Source of the DNA: a virus
Direction: 5' to 3' (one strand)
Length of the DNA stretch: 64,000 nucleotides
IMG/VR virus record: IMGVR_UViG_3300006028_000011
Location: 1-64,000 of that record
The notes beneath the pieces were generated by a model. It had not been told where the DNA came from. It made no database searches and worked only from the letters and a program-made list of their open reading frames with translations. Below are positions 26,055 to 34,689 of the stretch, piece by piece. Both the position numbers and the translations under genes were made by a program. Position 1 is the stretch's first letter. Each line of letters begins with the position of its first letter.

Positions 26055-26287
26055 TGCGTGCCACCTTCCAGGCGCTGGCGCCACCACTCGTCGAGCAGCG
26101 CGACCGGGATGCGGACCATCCGATCTCCGTCCAGGCGGACGTGCGGCACGGTGCCGCGCGCGATCCAGCGCTCCATCGTGCGGCGCCCGACGCGGATCCG
26201 GGCCGCGGCCTCCTTTATGGTCAGCAGCACCGGCGCCGCCGACTCCTGCTGCCGCGGGCGGAGGTGAATGACAGGAGCGTTGCTCAT
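26051..26287 (-). CDS. Excisionase-type helix-turn-helix protein
   Basis: The 78-residue product contains LTIKEAAARIRVGRRTMERW and GTVPHVRLDGDRMVRIP, the MerR-like excisionase fold. It lies directly upstream of integrase 2 and overlaps it by 4 bases, so it probably directs excision, though regulators of the same fold exist. Confidence 0.8.
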   Translation of the reverse strand: MSNAPVIHLRPRQQESAAPVLLTIKEAAARIRVGRRTMERWIARGTVPHVRLDGDRMVRIPVALLDEWWRQRLEGGTQ

Positions 26288-26289
26288 CC

Positions 26290-26613
26290 TTACCCCACCT
26301 CGACTGACCGAGGCAAGCCGTCGGCTCTGCCCAACGCCACGAAGGCGTTGTGTCTGCGCGGCAAGCTGACCCGGCTCTCGCGACTCCAGCCCTGCGTGTC
26401 TGTATAGAGCTGCCAGGCGACGCCTCTGCTCGGCACCGAGGAGAGCCAGGTGAAGGCCCGGGTCTCCTCGCCGAGGTCCCACAGCGGCATCGCCAGGTGG
26501 CAGAGCCGGCAGAGCTGGATCAGGTTGGGGAGGAGGTCCAGGCCGCATCCCCGATCGCTGGCGGCCGCCTTGGGCGGCATCCCGGGCAGGAGGGGCTGCG
26601 CGACCGGCGTCAC
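26290..26613 (-). CDS. HNH-like small protein
   Basis: The 107-residue product has NLIQLCRLCHLAM, which resembles the second half of HNH nucleases (NLxxLCRxCH), but no clear first His motif. The C-terminal half (WQLYTDTQGWSRESRV) is unrecognised. The GTG overlaps the C5 methyltransferase stop. It may be a degenerate or minimal HNH protein. Confidence 0.5.
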   Translation of the reverse strand: MTPVAQPLLPGMPPKAAASDRGCGLDLLPNLIQLCRLCHLAMPLWDLGEETRAFTWLSSVPSRGVAWQLYTDTQGWSRESRVSLPRRHNAFVALGRADGLPRSVEVG

Positions 26614-27809
26614 CGGACCGCCTCGGCGAACAACTCGTCCTGCATGTAGGTCGTCCCGTCGTCGCCGGTCGCCACGGCGGCCTTCGTCTCGCGCTTCGCC
26701 GCCTTCCGCTCGTCTCGCAGACGCCGGCGGCGCTCGGCCCGCGTCTCGCCGTCCGCGTCCCGCACCTCGCCGCCCCGGCGGACGCCGCGCTGCGCCACTC
26801 CGACGCCCGCCGTCGCCTCCAGCATCTGCCGCAGGTTGTCGGCGATACCCATGCCGCCAGCCTCGGCCATCCGGCAGATGGCGTCGACGACCAACTCCCC
26901 GTCGGGGGTGACCATCGCGGCCATGTTCGGGACGTTCTCCATCATCCAGGCGCGCGGCTGGATGTCGCAGACGATCCGGACGAAGTCGAACACGAGGCTG
27001 TTGCGCGGGTCGTACACGTTCCGCCTCCCCGCCGTGGAGAAGCCCTGGCAGGGCGGGCCGCCGCAGACCATGTCGATCTTCCCCGGCTCGGCGCCGAGGA
27101 CGCTCAGGATGTCGTGGCCGGAGAGATGGCGGGCGTCCGCCAGGAACAGCGCCCGGCACGGCTCCAGGCACTCCTTGTCGTCCACGGTGTTCAGCTCCCG
27201 CACGTACTCCGAGCCGTAGTCGCGCGGGTTGGGCAGGACGCCCTCACGCTGGAGGCGCGCGGACCTGATCCAGCCCTGTCCGGCGGACGGCCAGGTCAGG
27301 TACTCGCCGTGGTCGACGAGGGGGGCGTGCTCCAGCGGGTGACGCTCCTGCGTCAGCGTCTCGCCTGTGGCGACGTCGCTCCAGCCGCCCCTGCCGCTCT
27401 TGTACTTCGGGTTCCGCACCCTGCCGGCCCGCTTCCGCTCGGAGTCGTTCGCCTTGATGAAGGCCGCCTTCCGGTCCGGGTCCGCGTAGATGCGCGTGGT
27501 CGGGTCGCCGAGGTTGCAGAGGTACGTCATGGCGGCATGCACATCCCACTCCAGGGCGCCGACGACGTGGATGCCGGCCTGGTGCAAGCCGAGCGACATG
27601 CCGCCGCAGCCGGCGAACAGGTCGATGCCGGTCGGGTACCGGCTCAGCTTCACGGCGGCCGGCACGTACAGGCCGGTGCCGTTCCGCTGGTACCCGTCCC
27701 ACTCGCTCCACGACCGGACCCGCGCGAACTCGGCGCCCCGGATATCGGCGAACGCCCGGGTGACGCCGAGCGCGTGCTCCACCTGGGCGACGAAGGCGTC
27801 AGTGGCCAC
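26610..27809 (-). CDS. DNA cytosine-C5 methyltransferase lacking C-terminal motifs
   Basis: The 399-residue product has motif I GIDLFAGCGGMSLGLHQAG, motif IV GGPPCQGFS with the catalytic Cys and motif VI ENVPN. After motif VI only ~120 residues follow, rich in Arg/Lys/Glu, and neither the QxRxR (VIII) nor GNxV (X) motif is visible. A large insertion separates motifs I and IV. It may be inactive, need a partner or represent a divergent type. GGGAGAG precedes the GTG. Confidence 0.75.
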   Translation of the reverse strand: MATDAFVAQVEHALGVTRAFADIRGAEFARVRSWSEWDGYQRNGTGLYVPAAVKLSRYPTGIDLFAGCGGMSLGLHQAGIHVVGALEWDVHAAMTYLCNLGDPTTRIYADPDRKAAFIKANDSERKRAGRVRNPKYKSGRGGWSDVATGETLTQERHPLEHAPLVDHGEYLTWPSAGQGWIRSARLQREGVLPNPRDYGSEYVRELNTVDDKECLEPCRALFLADARHLSGHDILSVLGAEPGKIDMVCGGPPCQGFSTAGRRNVYDPRNSLVFDFVRIVCDIQPRAWMMENVPNMAAMVTPDGELVVDAICRMAEAGGMGIADNLRQMLEATAGVGVAQRGVRRGGEVRDADGETRAERRRRLRDERKAAKRETKAAVATGDDGTTYMQDELFAEAVR

Positions 27810-27981
27810 GCCGGCTCTCCCTCCCAGCCCGCACCAGCGCGACCGCCTCGTCCCCGGTGACCTCGGTGCCGTCCGGCCCGATCGTGTGGCCACACGGCAC
27901 GCGGTCCCCGTCCTGGCCCTCTACCGGCTGCGACAGCTCGCGGGGCCAGGTCTCCGGCTGGATCAGGGCCGCGTCAGCCAC
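27799..27981 (-). CDS. 60-residue hypothetical protein
   Basis: VADAALIQPETWPRELSQPV leads into RVPCGHTIGPDGTEVTGDE, a CGH pair possibly binding metal. It overlaps both neighbours. Function is unknown. Confidence 0.5.
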   Translation of the reverse strand: MADAALIQPETWPRELSQPVEGQDGDRVPCGHTIGPDGTEVTGDEAVALVRAGRESRRGH

Positions 27982-28309
27982 CGCTCTCCTCCTCCCCGAA
28001 CTCCTCTCGGTACGGGTCGTGCTGGCGGAGCAGCTGCTCCTGGACCTCGAAGACGGAGTCGAGCACCTCCTGCACGCTCCCGCCCCGCAGCTCGGCCAGC
28101 GCCCGCTCGGGCAGTTCGGACAGCCGCTCCCGGATGCGCTCGCCGAGCCAGGCCGGCAGCGCGCTCACGTCCTGGAGGTTCTGCGCCTCCAGCCAGCCGA
28201 GCACCTCGTCGGTGGCTGCCAGCCAGCGGGCCCACTCGTAGCGGCGGTCGTTCAGCCGCTGCTGGCGCACCGCGCGGCGCTCGATGTCCACGTTGGCGTC
28301 CGCGATCAC
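27974..28309 (-). CDS. Helical hypothetical protein
   Basis: The 111-residue product is almost wholly helical and charged (RRAVRQQRLNDRRYEWARWL, LDSVFEVQEQLLRQHD). No family is recognised. It overlaps its neighbours in the early operon. Confidence 0.55.
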   Translation of the reverse strand: MIADANVDIERRAVRQQRLNDRRYEWARWLAATDEVLGWLEAQNLQDVSALPAWLGERIRERLSELPERALAELRGGSVQEVLDSVFEVQEQLLRQHDPYREEFGEEESGG

Positions 28310-28545
28310 GGCAGTACCTCCCGCATCGTCGCGATGGCAGCCTGCATGGCCCGGCCGTGGCGCTCCTCGGCGTCGATGGCGTCCTCGGGCCGCGCCCGCT
28401 GGAGCGCCCGCCAGGCGGCCCAGACCTCGTCGCGCTCGAAGAGCGGGACCTGGAACCAGTGAGCGCGGCAGGCGAGCATGGCGGCCGGGACGCGCCGCTC
28501 GCAGCCGGGGCCCGGGCAGAGGTGGGTGCTGGCCTCAGCCGCCAT
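28306..28545 (-). CDS. Actinophage-type Cys/His small protein
   Basis: The 79-residue product has CPGPGCERRVPAAMLACRAHW then VPLFERDEVWAAWRALQRAR and HGRAMQAAIA. The C-x4-C...C-x2-HW pattern followed by a Trp-rich helix is common in actinophage genomes but uncharacterised. Confidence 0.6.
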   Translation of the reverse strand: MAAEASTHLCPGPGCERRVPAAMLACRAHWFQVPLFERDEVWAAWRALQRARPEDAIDAEERHGRAMQAAIATMREVLP

Positions 28546-29500
28546 CGGAGCCCTCCCCGGGCGTCTCGCCCAGCTCCTTCGACACGGCCGCCCACGCCTT
28601 CTCCAGGCGCTTCCCGGCGGCGCCCTTGGCCGCGTCGGCCTCCTCGTAGGGCCCGGACTCGGCATCCGCGGCCGACTCGATGTCGAACATGGCGCGGAGG
28701 AGCGCGGTGTCCGCCTCCTCGTGCGCGGCCTGGGCGCTGTACAGCTCGCGGAGGATGCCGGTCAGACGCGCGATCTCCGCGTCCTGCCCCTGGGCCTCGG
28801 CAGCGTCATCCTCGTCGTCCGGCTGGGCGGCGGCGTCCGGCCCAGCGGCGCCCTGCTGGCCCAGCGCTGCCTTGATGGCAGTCGCGAACTCCCTCACGTC
28901 CCGCTGGATCTCGTCGTGGGTTCCGCCGCAGCCGTAGTTGGCCTGCATCCACTGCGCGCGAGCCTCAGGGGTGTCGCTCAGGGCGAGCAGTTCGAGCGCG
29001 CCGTCCAGCAGGTCGAGCCACCTGGCCGCCGTCTCCAGCTTTTCGGGCCACCCCGTCAGGAGCCCGCGCAGCCGCGCGATCTCCGCGTCCCGGTCGGCCC
29101 TCTCCCGGGCGCCAACGGCCTCCTCGTCGGATGCGTAGCCCCACGCCTTGGCGTTCTCCTCGCGCAGTTCGGCGATCACCGCCGCGACCAGTTCGGCCGT
29201 CGGCATGTCGCGCTTCTCCTCGACGAGGTTCGACCGCTGGTCGCCGACGAGGGCCTCGATGGCGGCGAGCTGGTCCAGCAGGTACGCGATGTCGGCCGGG
29301 GCGTTGCCCAACATCTTGAGGTCGGCGCGGGTCAGCGGCGGAGCGTCCTCGGCGAGGCGGTCTCTCGTCACCGGCAGGATCGTCCAGCGGTCGCCGTCCG
29401 TCGCGTCCTCGGGCTCGATGAACACGCCCACCGTCGCGGCCTCCAGCCGCTTCCGGATCGCGGCCACGCGCTCGTTGGTCTGGACGGTCTGCTCAGCCAC
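28535..29500 (-). CDS. Acidic helical hypothetical protein
   Basis: The 321-residue product is mostly helical with an acidic middle (AAAQPDDEDDAAEAQGQDAE). The segment DRDAEIARLRGLL is echoed later by GQDAEIARLTGIL, so it may contain two related coiled-coil units. No function is recognised. The GTG start overlaps the upstream stop. Confidence 0.6.
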   Translation of the reverse strand: MAEQTVQTNERVAAIRKRLEAATVGVFIEPEDATDGDRWTILPVTRDRLAEDAPPLTRADLKMLGNAPADIAYLLDQLAAIEALVGDQRSNLVEEKRDMPTAELVAAVIAELREENAKAWGYASDEEAVGARERADRDAEIARLRGLLTGWPEKLETAARWLDLLDGALELLALSDTPEARAQWMQANYGCGGTHDEIQRDVREFATAIKAALGQQGAAGPDAAAQPDDEDDAAEAQGQDAEIARLTGILRELYSAQAAHEEADTALLRAMFDIESAADAESGPYEEADAAKGAAGKRLEKAWAAVSKELGETPGEGSDGG

Positions 29501-29720
29501 GGCGCTTCCCTTCCTTCGCGATCCTCTCGCGTGCGCAGGCGAGCGCCTCCTTCCGCGTCTCGTGGGAGTGGCGCAGCGCCCGCTCGCAGTTCCACAGCCA
29601 GGCGTCCGTGCCGCGCTCCTTGATGACGCCCCGGAAGCGGCCGGCGGTCCGGTCACAGGTGGACCAGCTCGCGACCATGCCGTCCTCGGGCTGGAAGATG
29701 AGGCGGTCAGCCACGGCCAT
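29493..29720 (-). CDS. 75-residue hypothetical protein
   Basis: MAVADRLIFQPEDGMVASWSTCD is followed by a basic helix with Cys and Trp (AWLWNCERALRHSHETRKEA). No family is recognised. It overlaps both neighbours. Confidence 0.55.
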   Translation of the reverse strand: MAVADRLIFQPEDGMVASWSTCDRTAGRFRGVIKERGTDAWLWNCERALRHSHETRKEALACARERIAKEGKRRG

Positions 29721-30843
29721 CTCCCTCCTCGGCCGCCTTGCGCCGCACCCGGGTCCCGACGAGCGCCTTCCTCGTCTTGAACGAGGGCGGGCTGAACTCC
29801 ATGACTGCCATCCCGGCCGCCAGGGCCATGTCCTGGACGCCGCGGTTGGTGGCGGTGCGGGTCGTCAGGCCCACGAACGACCGCCAGTCCATGCCCTTCG
29901 ATCGGGCCCAGGCCGCCACCGCGGACGGGAGCGCCACCCAGCGGAAGGTGGGCTTGCGCGAGAGCAGGTAGCCGATCTCCTCGCCGTTGACGTCGAGCCG
30001 CGCCTCGCGGTCCCGGTAGTACTCCTCCAGGAGGTCCCAGCGCACGGTGGCGGCCGCGTCGAGGCGCCTGTGCTCGGAGAGCAGCACGTCGGCCTCGTCG
30101 TCCGTCTGGGGCGCCACGGCCACCGACGGCAGTGACTCGCCGCAGGTCCGTCGCAGCGCGCACCCGGCGCAGGACGGGCCGCCCACCGGGGCGCCGGGTC
30201 CCGCCTCGAGGCGGTGCCGCAGGCCCTGGAGGGTGGCGTCCCACCACTCGTCCAGCTCGCCGCGCTCGATGGTGATGGGGTCGTGCGGCCGGCCGTAGCG
30301 GACGAGGTCCAGGACGAGGTCCAGACGCTCCAGGGCCGGCCGGGTCAGGAAGCGCATCTGCGCGTACCAGTGGAGCTGGAACTGGTGGTCCATCTCCCCC
30401 TGCTCGGTCTTGTAGTCGGTGACGCGCTCCCAGGTCGCCTCGTCGTCCGGGTCGCCACCGTCCACGCGGTCGATCCGGTCCGGGGTGCAGACCAGGATCG
30501 CCCAGCCGACGTGGAGCGTGATCGGCTCCTCGACGGCGGCGATCGTGTGCAGGTCGCCGAGGTGCGTCTGGGTGAAGCGCTCGCAGAGGCCCGCGTACTC
30601 CCGCCAGCGGGACTGGAGGAGCCCCGGCGTGCGCGCCCAGGCGTCCGCCGCCAGGTCGCGCCAGCCGGTCATGTCGGTCTCCTCGCCGAGCGCCTGGAGG
30701 TGCCTCCAGTAGGCGGCGATGAAGCGGTGGACGGCCTGCCCGAAGGCCAGGCGCTCGGACCGCTCCATGACGAACGCCGGGCAGCTCGCCAGGCCCTCGG
30801 CCAGCGAGCGCCGGATGGTCGGGACGGCGTGCGCGACGCTCAT
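29707..30843 (-). CDS. PD-(D/E)XK nuclease, RecB/Cas4-like
   Basis: The 378-residue product has TPDRIDRVDGG and VTDYKTEQGE (Asp...Asp-x-Lys motif of RecB-type nucleases), a QLHWYAQMRFL helix and a late Cys trio CAGCALRRTC that could hold an iron-sulphur cluster with an early Cys (SCPAF). It would be a 5'-3' exonuclease for recombination or replication. The C-terminal ~140 residues are an extra domain. It is translationally coupled to the gp3-like gene. Confidence 0.8.
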   Translation of the reverse strand: MSVAHAVPTIRRSLAEGLASCPAFVMERSERLAFGQAVHRFIAAYWRHLQALGEETDMTGWRDLAADAWARTPGLLQSRWREYAGLCERFTQTHLGDLHTIAAVEEPITLHVGWAILVCTPDRIDRVDGGDPDDEATWERVTDYKTEQGEMDHQFQLHWYAQMRFLTRPALERLDLVLDLVRYGRPHDPITIERGELDEWWDATLQGLRHRLEAGPGAPVGGPSCAGCALRRTCGESLPSVAVAPQTDDEADVLLSEHRRLDAAATVRWDLLEEYYRDREARLDVNGEEIGYLLSRKPTFRWVALPSAVAAWARSKGMDWRSFVGLTTRTATNRGVQDMALAAGMAVMEFSPPSFKTRKALVGTRVRRKAAEEGDGRG

Positions 30844-32225
30844 GACCGACCCTTTTCGTTCGGGTCCGCGACCTCGGAGTCGCTCGCCGCCGGGGCCCGG
30901 AGCTGCTGCTCGATCCACGCGCGGTGACGGGTAGTGAGGTAGGTCGCCTGGCCGATCGGGGCGTTCGGGAGCGGCACGTACGGCGCCCACTCGCCGGTCG
31001 CCTTCGTGCCGAGCGCGTGGTAGGACGCCTCGACCAACTCCCGGTACCGCCCGAGCGTGTCCGGCTTGCCCGGCACGCCGCCGCAGGCCACCTTTAGCTC
31101 GTCGACGTCGTCCTGGCTGAGCTTGCGGACCACCTCCTCTTCGGGCTCCGACCACGTGGCGTCGTCGGAACGGTCTGCCTCGGCCTCGGCCTCGTCGAGC
31201 CGGGCCGCGTCCACCGCGTCGTCCCGGTCGGTGAACGGCGCCTGCGGGGTGCTGGGGGGCAGCGCGCGCTGGACCGCCGCGACCGCGGGGCGGTCCACCG
31301 GCTGCGGCTGGATGTCGGAGACGTGCGCGAACTGCACCTCCTGCGTGGCCAGAGCGAGCAGCTCGCGCCGCTTCGCCGGCGGCAGGATCGCCCGGGCCGT
31401 GCCGCTGGGGTCGTAGGTGAACGTCAGCGCCTCGGCCAGGTCGTACTTCACGGCGAGCGTCGCCTTCACCACGCGCCCCTCCGGCGTCGAGATCGGGCGG
31501 GCGATGCGCGCCAGCGTGAACGGCACGTTGTGGCTGCGGCCGGCGCGCGCCCGGAGCATCCGCAGCCCGCTCTGGACGTCGACGGCGCCGTTGAACGAGC
31601 CCGTGCTCACCTGCACCCAGCCGAGCTGGCGGATGTAGTTGGGCGCCTCCGGGTTCGTCTCCGGGTGCAGCAGCTCGGCCGAGAACCGCCCCTCGCGGTG
31701 GCAGCCGGGCAGCGTGTTCTCCTTGGTCCGCTGCGAGTGCCAGAGCGGGCAGTCGGGCCCGAGGCAGGTGGCCGTCCAGCCGCCCTTGCGCTCCTCGCCG
31801 AGGAGGTGGCGCCGGCGCAGGACATCGGCGTAGGCCGGGTCGCGGACCCACGCCTCGCCGACCTTGCCGTCCTCCTCCCCGCCACCGGTGCCCGAGCACC
31901 GGATGCGCGACTTTCCCCAGGCGCGGTTCAGCAGCTCCCAGCTCACCTCGCGCCCGTTGGCCACCGCGTCGAACTCCCAGGGCAGCATGAAGCGCAGACC
32001 CTTGCCGAGGCCGTAGACCTCCTCGGCCGCGTCCTTGATCCGCTGCCCGCCGTACGCCGCGAGGATGGCCTCGAAGATGTCCGGGTCGCAGCCGGCCTCG
32101 CGCTTGATGCAGAACACGTCGCTGTCGCGCGGGAAGTCGCCGCGCTCGCCGCGCTTCTTGTAGCCGAGGCGGATGATCGCCCAGCGCGGCGTCCGCACCT
32201 CCTCGCTGAGTCCGTTGATCGTCAT
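30840..32225 (-). CDS. gp3/recombination-directionality-factor-like protein
   Basis: The 461-residue product starts with TPRWAIIRLGYKKRGERGDFP and AILAAYGGQ, the opening of the gp3-like family that includes the phiC31 directionality factor and many phage single-strand-binding-like proteins. A middle Cys/His region (TCLGPDCPLWH, LPGCH) suggests a zinc site. Next to a RecB-like nuclease, a role in recombination or replication is more likely than excision, since no serine integrase is in the window. Confidence 0.6.
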   Translation of the reverse strand: MTINGLSEEVRTPRWAIIRLGYKKRGERGDFPRDSDVFCIKREAGCDPDIFEAILAAYGGQRIKDAAEEVYGLGKGLRFMLPWEFDAVANGREVSWELLNRAWGKSRIRCSGTGGGEEDGKVGEAWVRDPAYADVLRRRHLLGEERKGGWTATCLGPDCPLWHSQRTKENTLPGCHREGRFSAELLHPETNPEAPNYIRQLGWVQVSTGSFNGAVDVQSGLRMLRARAGRSHNVPFTLARIARPISTPEGRVVKATLAVKYDLAEALTFTYDPSGTARAILPPAKRRELLALATQEVQFAHVSDIQPQPVDRPAVAAVQRALPPSTPQAPFTDRDDAVDAARLDEAEAEADRSDDATWSEPEEEVVRKLSQDDVDELKVACGGVPGKPDTLGRYRELVEASYHALGTKATGEWAPYVPLPNAPIGQATYLTTRHRAWIEQQLRAPAASDSEVADPNEKGRS

Positions 32226-32551
32226 CAGCGCGTCCCTCCGAGCTGCTCGACCTGCGCGACCACCAGGCCCTGGTCGAGCGTCGTCACCGCGCCCGCCATC
32301 GCCGCCCGCCGGCTCGCCGCCTCGGCCTCCTTCTCCCGCTTCCAGGCGGCCAGCCAGGTCGCGCGCCCGACCGTCCACGCCATGGTGTGCTCGGGGGTCC
32401 CGACGACCAGCCCGAGCGGCCCGGCGATGTCGCGCTCGAACGCTGTGGCGAAGGCCTCCTGCTCCCCGGCCGGCATCCGGGCGACCTCGATCGCCCGGTA
32501 GGGGTTGTGGCCGTCGGCCGAGATGCGGCCGTTGATGGCGCCGGTCGCCAT
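32225..32551 (-). CDS. Hypothetical protein
   Basis: The 108-residue product (MATGAINGRISADGHNPYRA) is helical in its second half (WLAAWKREKEAEAASRRAA). No family is recognised. Its start abuts the TAG of the upstream gene and its stop overlaps the gp3-like start. Confidence 0.55.
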   Translation of the reverse strand: MATGAINGRISADGHNPYRAIEVARMPAGEQEAFATAFERDIAGPLGLVVGTPEHTMAWTVGRATWLAAWKREKEAEAASRRAAMAGAVTTLDQGLVVAQVEQLGGTR

Positions 32552-32926
32552 CTACGTGTCCTCCCGGTCGCGGAGCAGCGGCTCCAGGGCGAGGCGGGCC
32601 AACTCGCAGCGCGGCTCGTGGCGACCGTCCCGCGTCTCCGGGCTGGTCGCGCACCAGCAGCGGCCGTCGCGCTCGCTCCAGGCCGTCGACATCGTCGCCC
32701 GCACCGCCCCCACCAGCTCGGGCAGGTTGTTGATGACCAGCGTGACGAGGCAGGCGTCGGACGCCGCCATCGACTCCGCGACCGGCCAGCCGCCGTAGAT
32801 CTCGATCGTCTCGCGGTTGTCGTCGGTCGGCTCGATGTCGGCGAGGACCTCGCCGTCGGCCGACACCCGCCACGGCCGCTTGGTCGCGTCGGCCGCGTGC
32901 AGCTCCAGGAGGTCGAGCAGGTTCAC
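32552..32926 (-). CDS. Ea22-like early protein
   Basis: The 124-residue product begins VNLLDLLELHAADATKRPWR and has SDACLVTLVINNLPELVGAV, the pattern of the Ea22-like family of phage early proteins (HAADATPGPW...NALPELL). A C-terminal RCWCATSPETRD...RCEL could bind metal. The second GTG is chosen for its spacing to GGAGG. Confidence 0.6.
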   Translation of the reverse strand: MNLLDLLELHAADATKRPWRVSADGEVLADIEPTDDNRETIEIYGGWPVAESMAASDACLVTLVINNLPELVGAVRATMSTAWSERDGRCWCATSPETRDGRHEPRCELARLALEPLLRDREDT

Positions 32927-33210
32927 CACGCCCTCCAGGGCTGCGTCTCCGCCGCCAGCAGCAGCGCGCCGCCGGCGGCCACGAAGGCCGCGACGATCCG
33001 CGCCCGGTGCCGCGCCCACCAGCAGGCCAGCCGCAGGACGCCGCGCCGTCGCGCCCGGCGCTCGGCCGCGCCCACCCAGGCCCAGCGGGTCCGGGCGATC
33101 AGCCAGCCGGGCCGGGTCCGCGAGAACATGGACGGCCGCCGGACGACGGACCGCCCGTAGGGGCGGCCCGTCAGGATGTTGACGTCGGGCGGGAAGTCGA
33201 AGGTGGCCAT
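32923..33210 (-). CDS. Basic protein with a C-terminal membrane helix
   Basis: The 95-residue product is Arg/Trp-rich and ends in IVAAFVAAGGALLLAAETQ, a single hydrophobic helix. It may sit on the inner membrane face. No family is recognised. Confidence 0.5.
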   Translation of the reverse strand: MATFDFPPDVNILTGRPYGRSVVRRPSMFSRTRPGWLIARTRWAWVGAAERRARRRGVLRLACWWARHRARIVAAFVAAGGALLLAAETQPWRAW

Positions 33211-33492
33211 CTACGCCGCCCCCAGCACGAACTCGATGGGTTCCACGTCCTCGCCGGCGAGCCAGGCGAGGAACCACGTCCTCACCCGCCCGTCCAGCTC
33301 GTGGCGCTCGACCTGGGTCCCGTCCTCGCGGTCGATCCGGATGCCGGTCTCGTCGGCCTCGACCAGGCCGCGGTGGGTCCCGCCGACGCCGGTCGCCCGG
33401 GAGACGGCGAACGCGATCGGGTTGCGCCTCGCGGAGCCCCGGGCGCTCCGGGCGATATCCTCCGCGCTGACGGCGATCGTCCAGCAGCCCAT
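33211..33492 (-). CDS. Hypothetical protein
   Basis: The 93-residue product (MGCWTIAVSAEDIARSARG) is unrecognised. It abuts its neighbours by TAG-ATG junctions. Confidence 0.5.
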   Translation of the reverse strand: MGCWTIAVSAEDIARSARGSARRNPIAFAVSRATGVGGTHRGLVEADETGIRIDREDGTQVERHELDGRVRTWFLAWLAGEDVEPIEFVLGAA

Positions 33493-34380
33493 CTACGGCA
33501 CCTCCCCGTTCAGCTCGTCGCGCCGCTGCTCGGCCGCCTCGGCGGAGTCGAAGCTCCGGATGTGCTCGCCGGTCGCGTCGACGAGGGCCCACTCGCTGAT
33601 GTCCACCTGCTCGACGTGGTACGGCGGTGTCGAGGCGCGCTCGGACTCCGGGTCGGCCTCCCGCGCCGCGCGCGCCGCGATTGCCGCGAGGATCGCCGTC
33701 CGGTTGCGCTCCTCGACGTAGGCCCGCGTGTCGGGCTCGTCGAAGCCGTTGACCACCGCGCCGTCCGGCCGGACGACCAGCCAGTCGCCGAAGCGGCCGG
33801 CCTGCAGGTCGTCCTCCGTCGTCTTCCGAACCCGCCAGCCAGGCGTCAGCCCGGCGACGAGGATCTCGAGCGCGGCGGCCTGCTCGGCCCGCTGCGCGCG
33901 GAGCTTCACGATGTCGTCGAGGCGCCGCTGGGCGACCTCGGTGGCCGACTCGCCGACCACGTCGCCGCGCTCGCTCAGCCACGCGTAGGCATCCCAGGCG
34001 CGGTGCTTCTCCTCGTCCCACTCCTCGCCGGGGCTGTTCCACCGGACGTCGGACCGCGAGGTGGTGATGCGGGCGCTGTCGGTCGCGGCCGCGACGAACA
34101 GGTCGTACTCGTGGCCCAGGGCCTGGATCTCGCCCAGGACGACCTCCAGCGGGCGAGCGGGCGGGTCGTCGGCCTGGACCATGGCCAGGATCGCGGCGAG
34201 CCTCCTCTCGGTGATGGTCGCCGCGTGGTGCAGCTCCCCCCAGGCCCTCACGTAGTTCTGGGCGGCCTCGGGCGAGCTGGGCGTGAGCAGGTGCTCGCGG
34301 GCCGTCCGGAGGGCCGCCGAGAGGTCCCTGTACACCTCGTCCACGCTGACGCGGAGGTCGTGCCAGGACTGGTCGTCCAT
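33493..34380 (-). CDS. Helical hypothetical protein
   Basis: The 295-residue product is helical in the first 190 residues (VYRDLSAALRTAREHLL), with a C-terminal small domain that includes GDWLVVRPDGAVVNGFDEPD and ALVDATGEHIRSFDSAEAAE, two similar beta-turn units. No function is recognised. Confidence 0.55.
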   Translation of the reverse strand: MDDQSWHDLRVSVDEVYRDLSAALRTAREHLLTPSSPEAAQNYVRAWGELHHAATITERRLAAILAMVQADDPPARPLEVVLGEIQALGHEYDLFVAAATDSARITTSRSDVRWNSPGEEWDEEKHRAWDAYAWLSERGDVVGESATEVAQRRLDDIVKLRAQRAEQAAALEILVAGLTPGWRVRKTTEDDLQAGRFGDWLVVRPDGAVVNGFDEPDTRAYVEERNRTAILAAIAARAAREADPESERASTPPYHVEQVDISEWALVDATGEHIRSFDSAEAAEQRRDELNGEVP

Positions 34381-34689
34381 CTACCTCGCCCCCGGGTGCC
34401 CGACCAGCACCCAGAACAGGACCGCGACCATGACGATCACCACGAGGAGACCGACGGCGGGCGCCACGGAGAGGAACTCCGAGAACCGCCGGTCGGCCGC
34501 CGGGTCGATCCAGCTCAGCGCCTCGGCGTACTGGGGGTGGGCCTCCAGCGTGGCGAGCATCTGCCGGGCGTCGACCAGTTCCCAGTACCTGATGTACCGG
34601 CCCGTGGCGACGTCGACGAGGTGGAAGTAGTCGCCCACGGCGGTGAGGCGGTACCCCTGGCTGGCCGCCACGCGCTGCGAGGTGGCCAC
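34381..34689 (-). CDS. Tail-anchored small protein
   Basis: The 102-residue product has a soluble N-terminal part (GDYFHLVDVATGRYIRYWE) and a C-terminal transmembrane helix APAVGLLVVIVMVAVLFWVL. No family is recognised. Confidence 0.55.
   Translation of the reverse strand: MATSQRVAASQGYRLTAVGDYFHLVDVATGRYIRYWELVDARQMLATLEAHPQYAEALSWIDPAADRRFSEFLSVAPAVGLLVVIVMVAVLFWVLVGHPGAR

Noticed and set aside
29707-30843. Second Cas4 gene
   Set aside because: It is RecB-like with a Cys trio but is far from the array, longer than Cas4 and coupled to a recombination-type gene, so a phage exonuclease is more likely.
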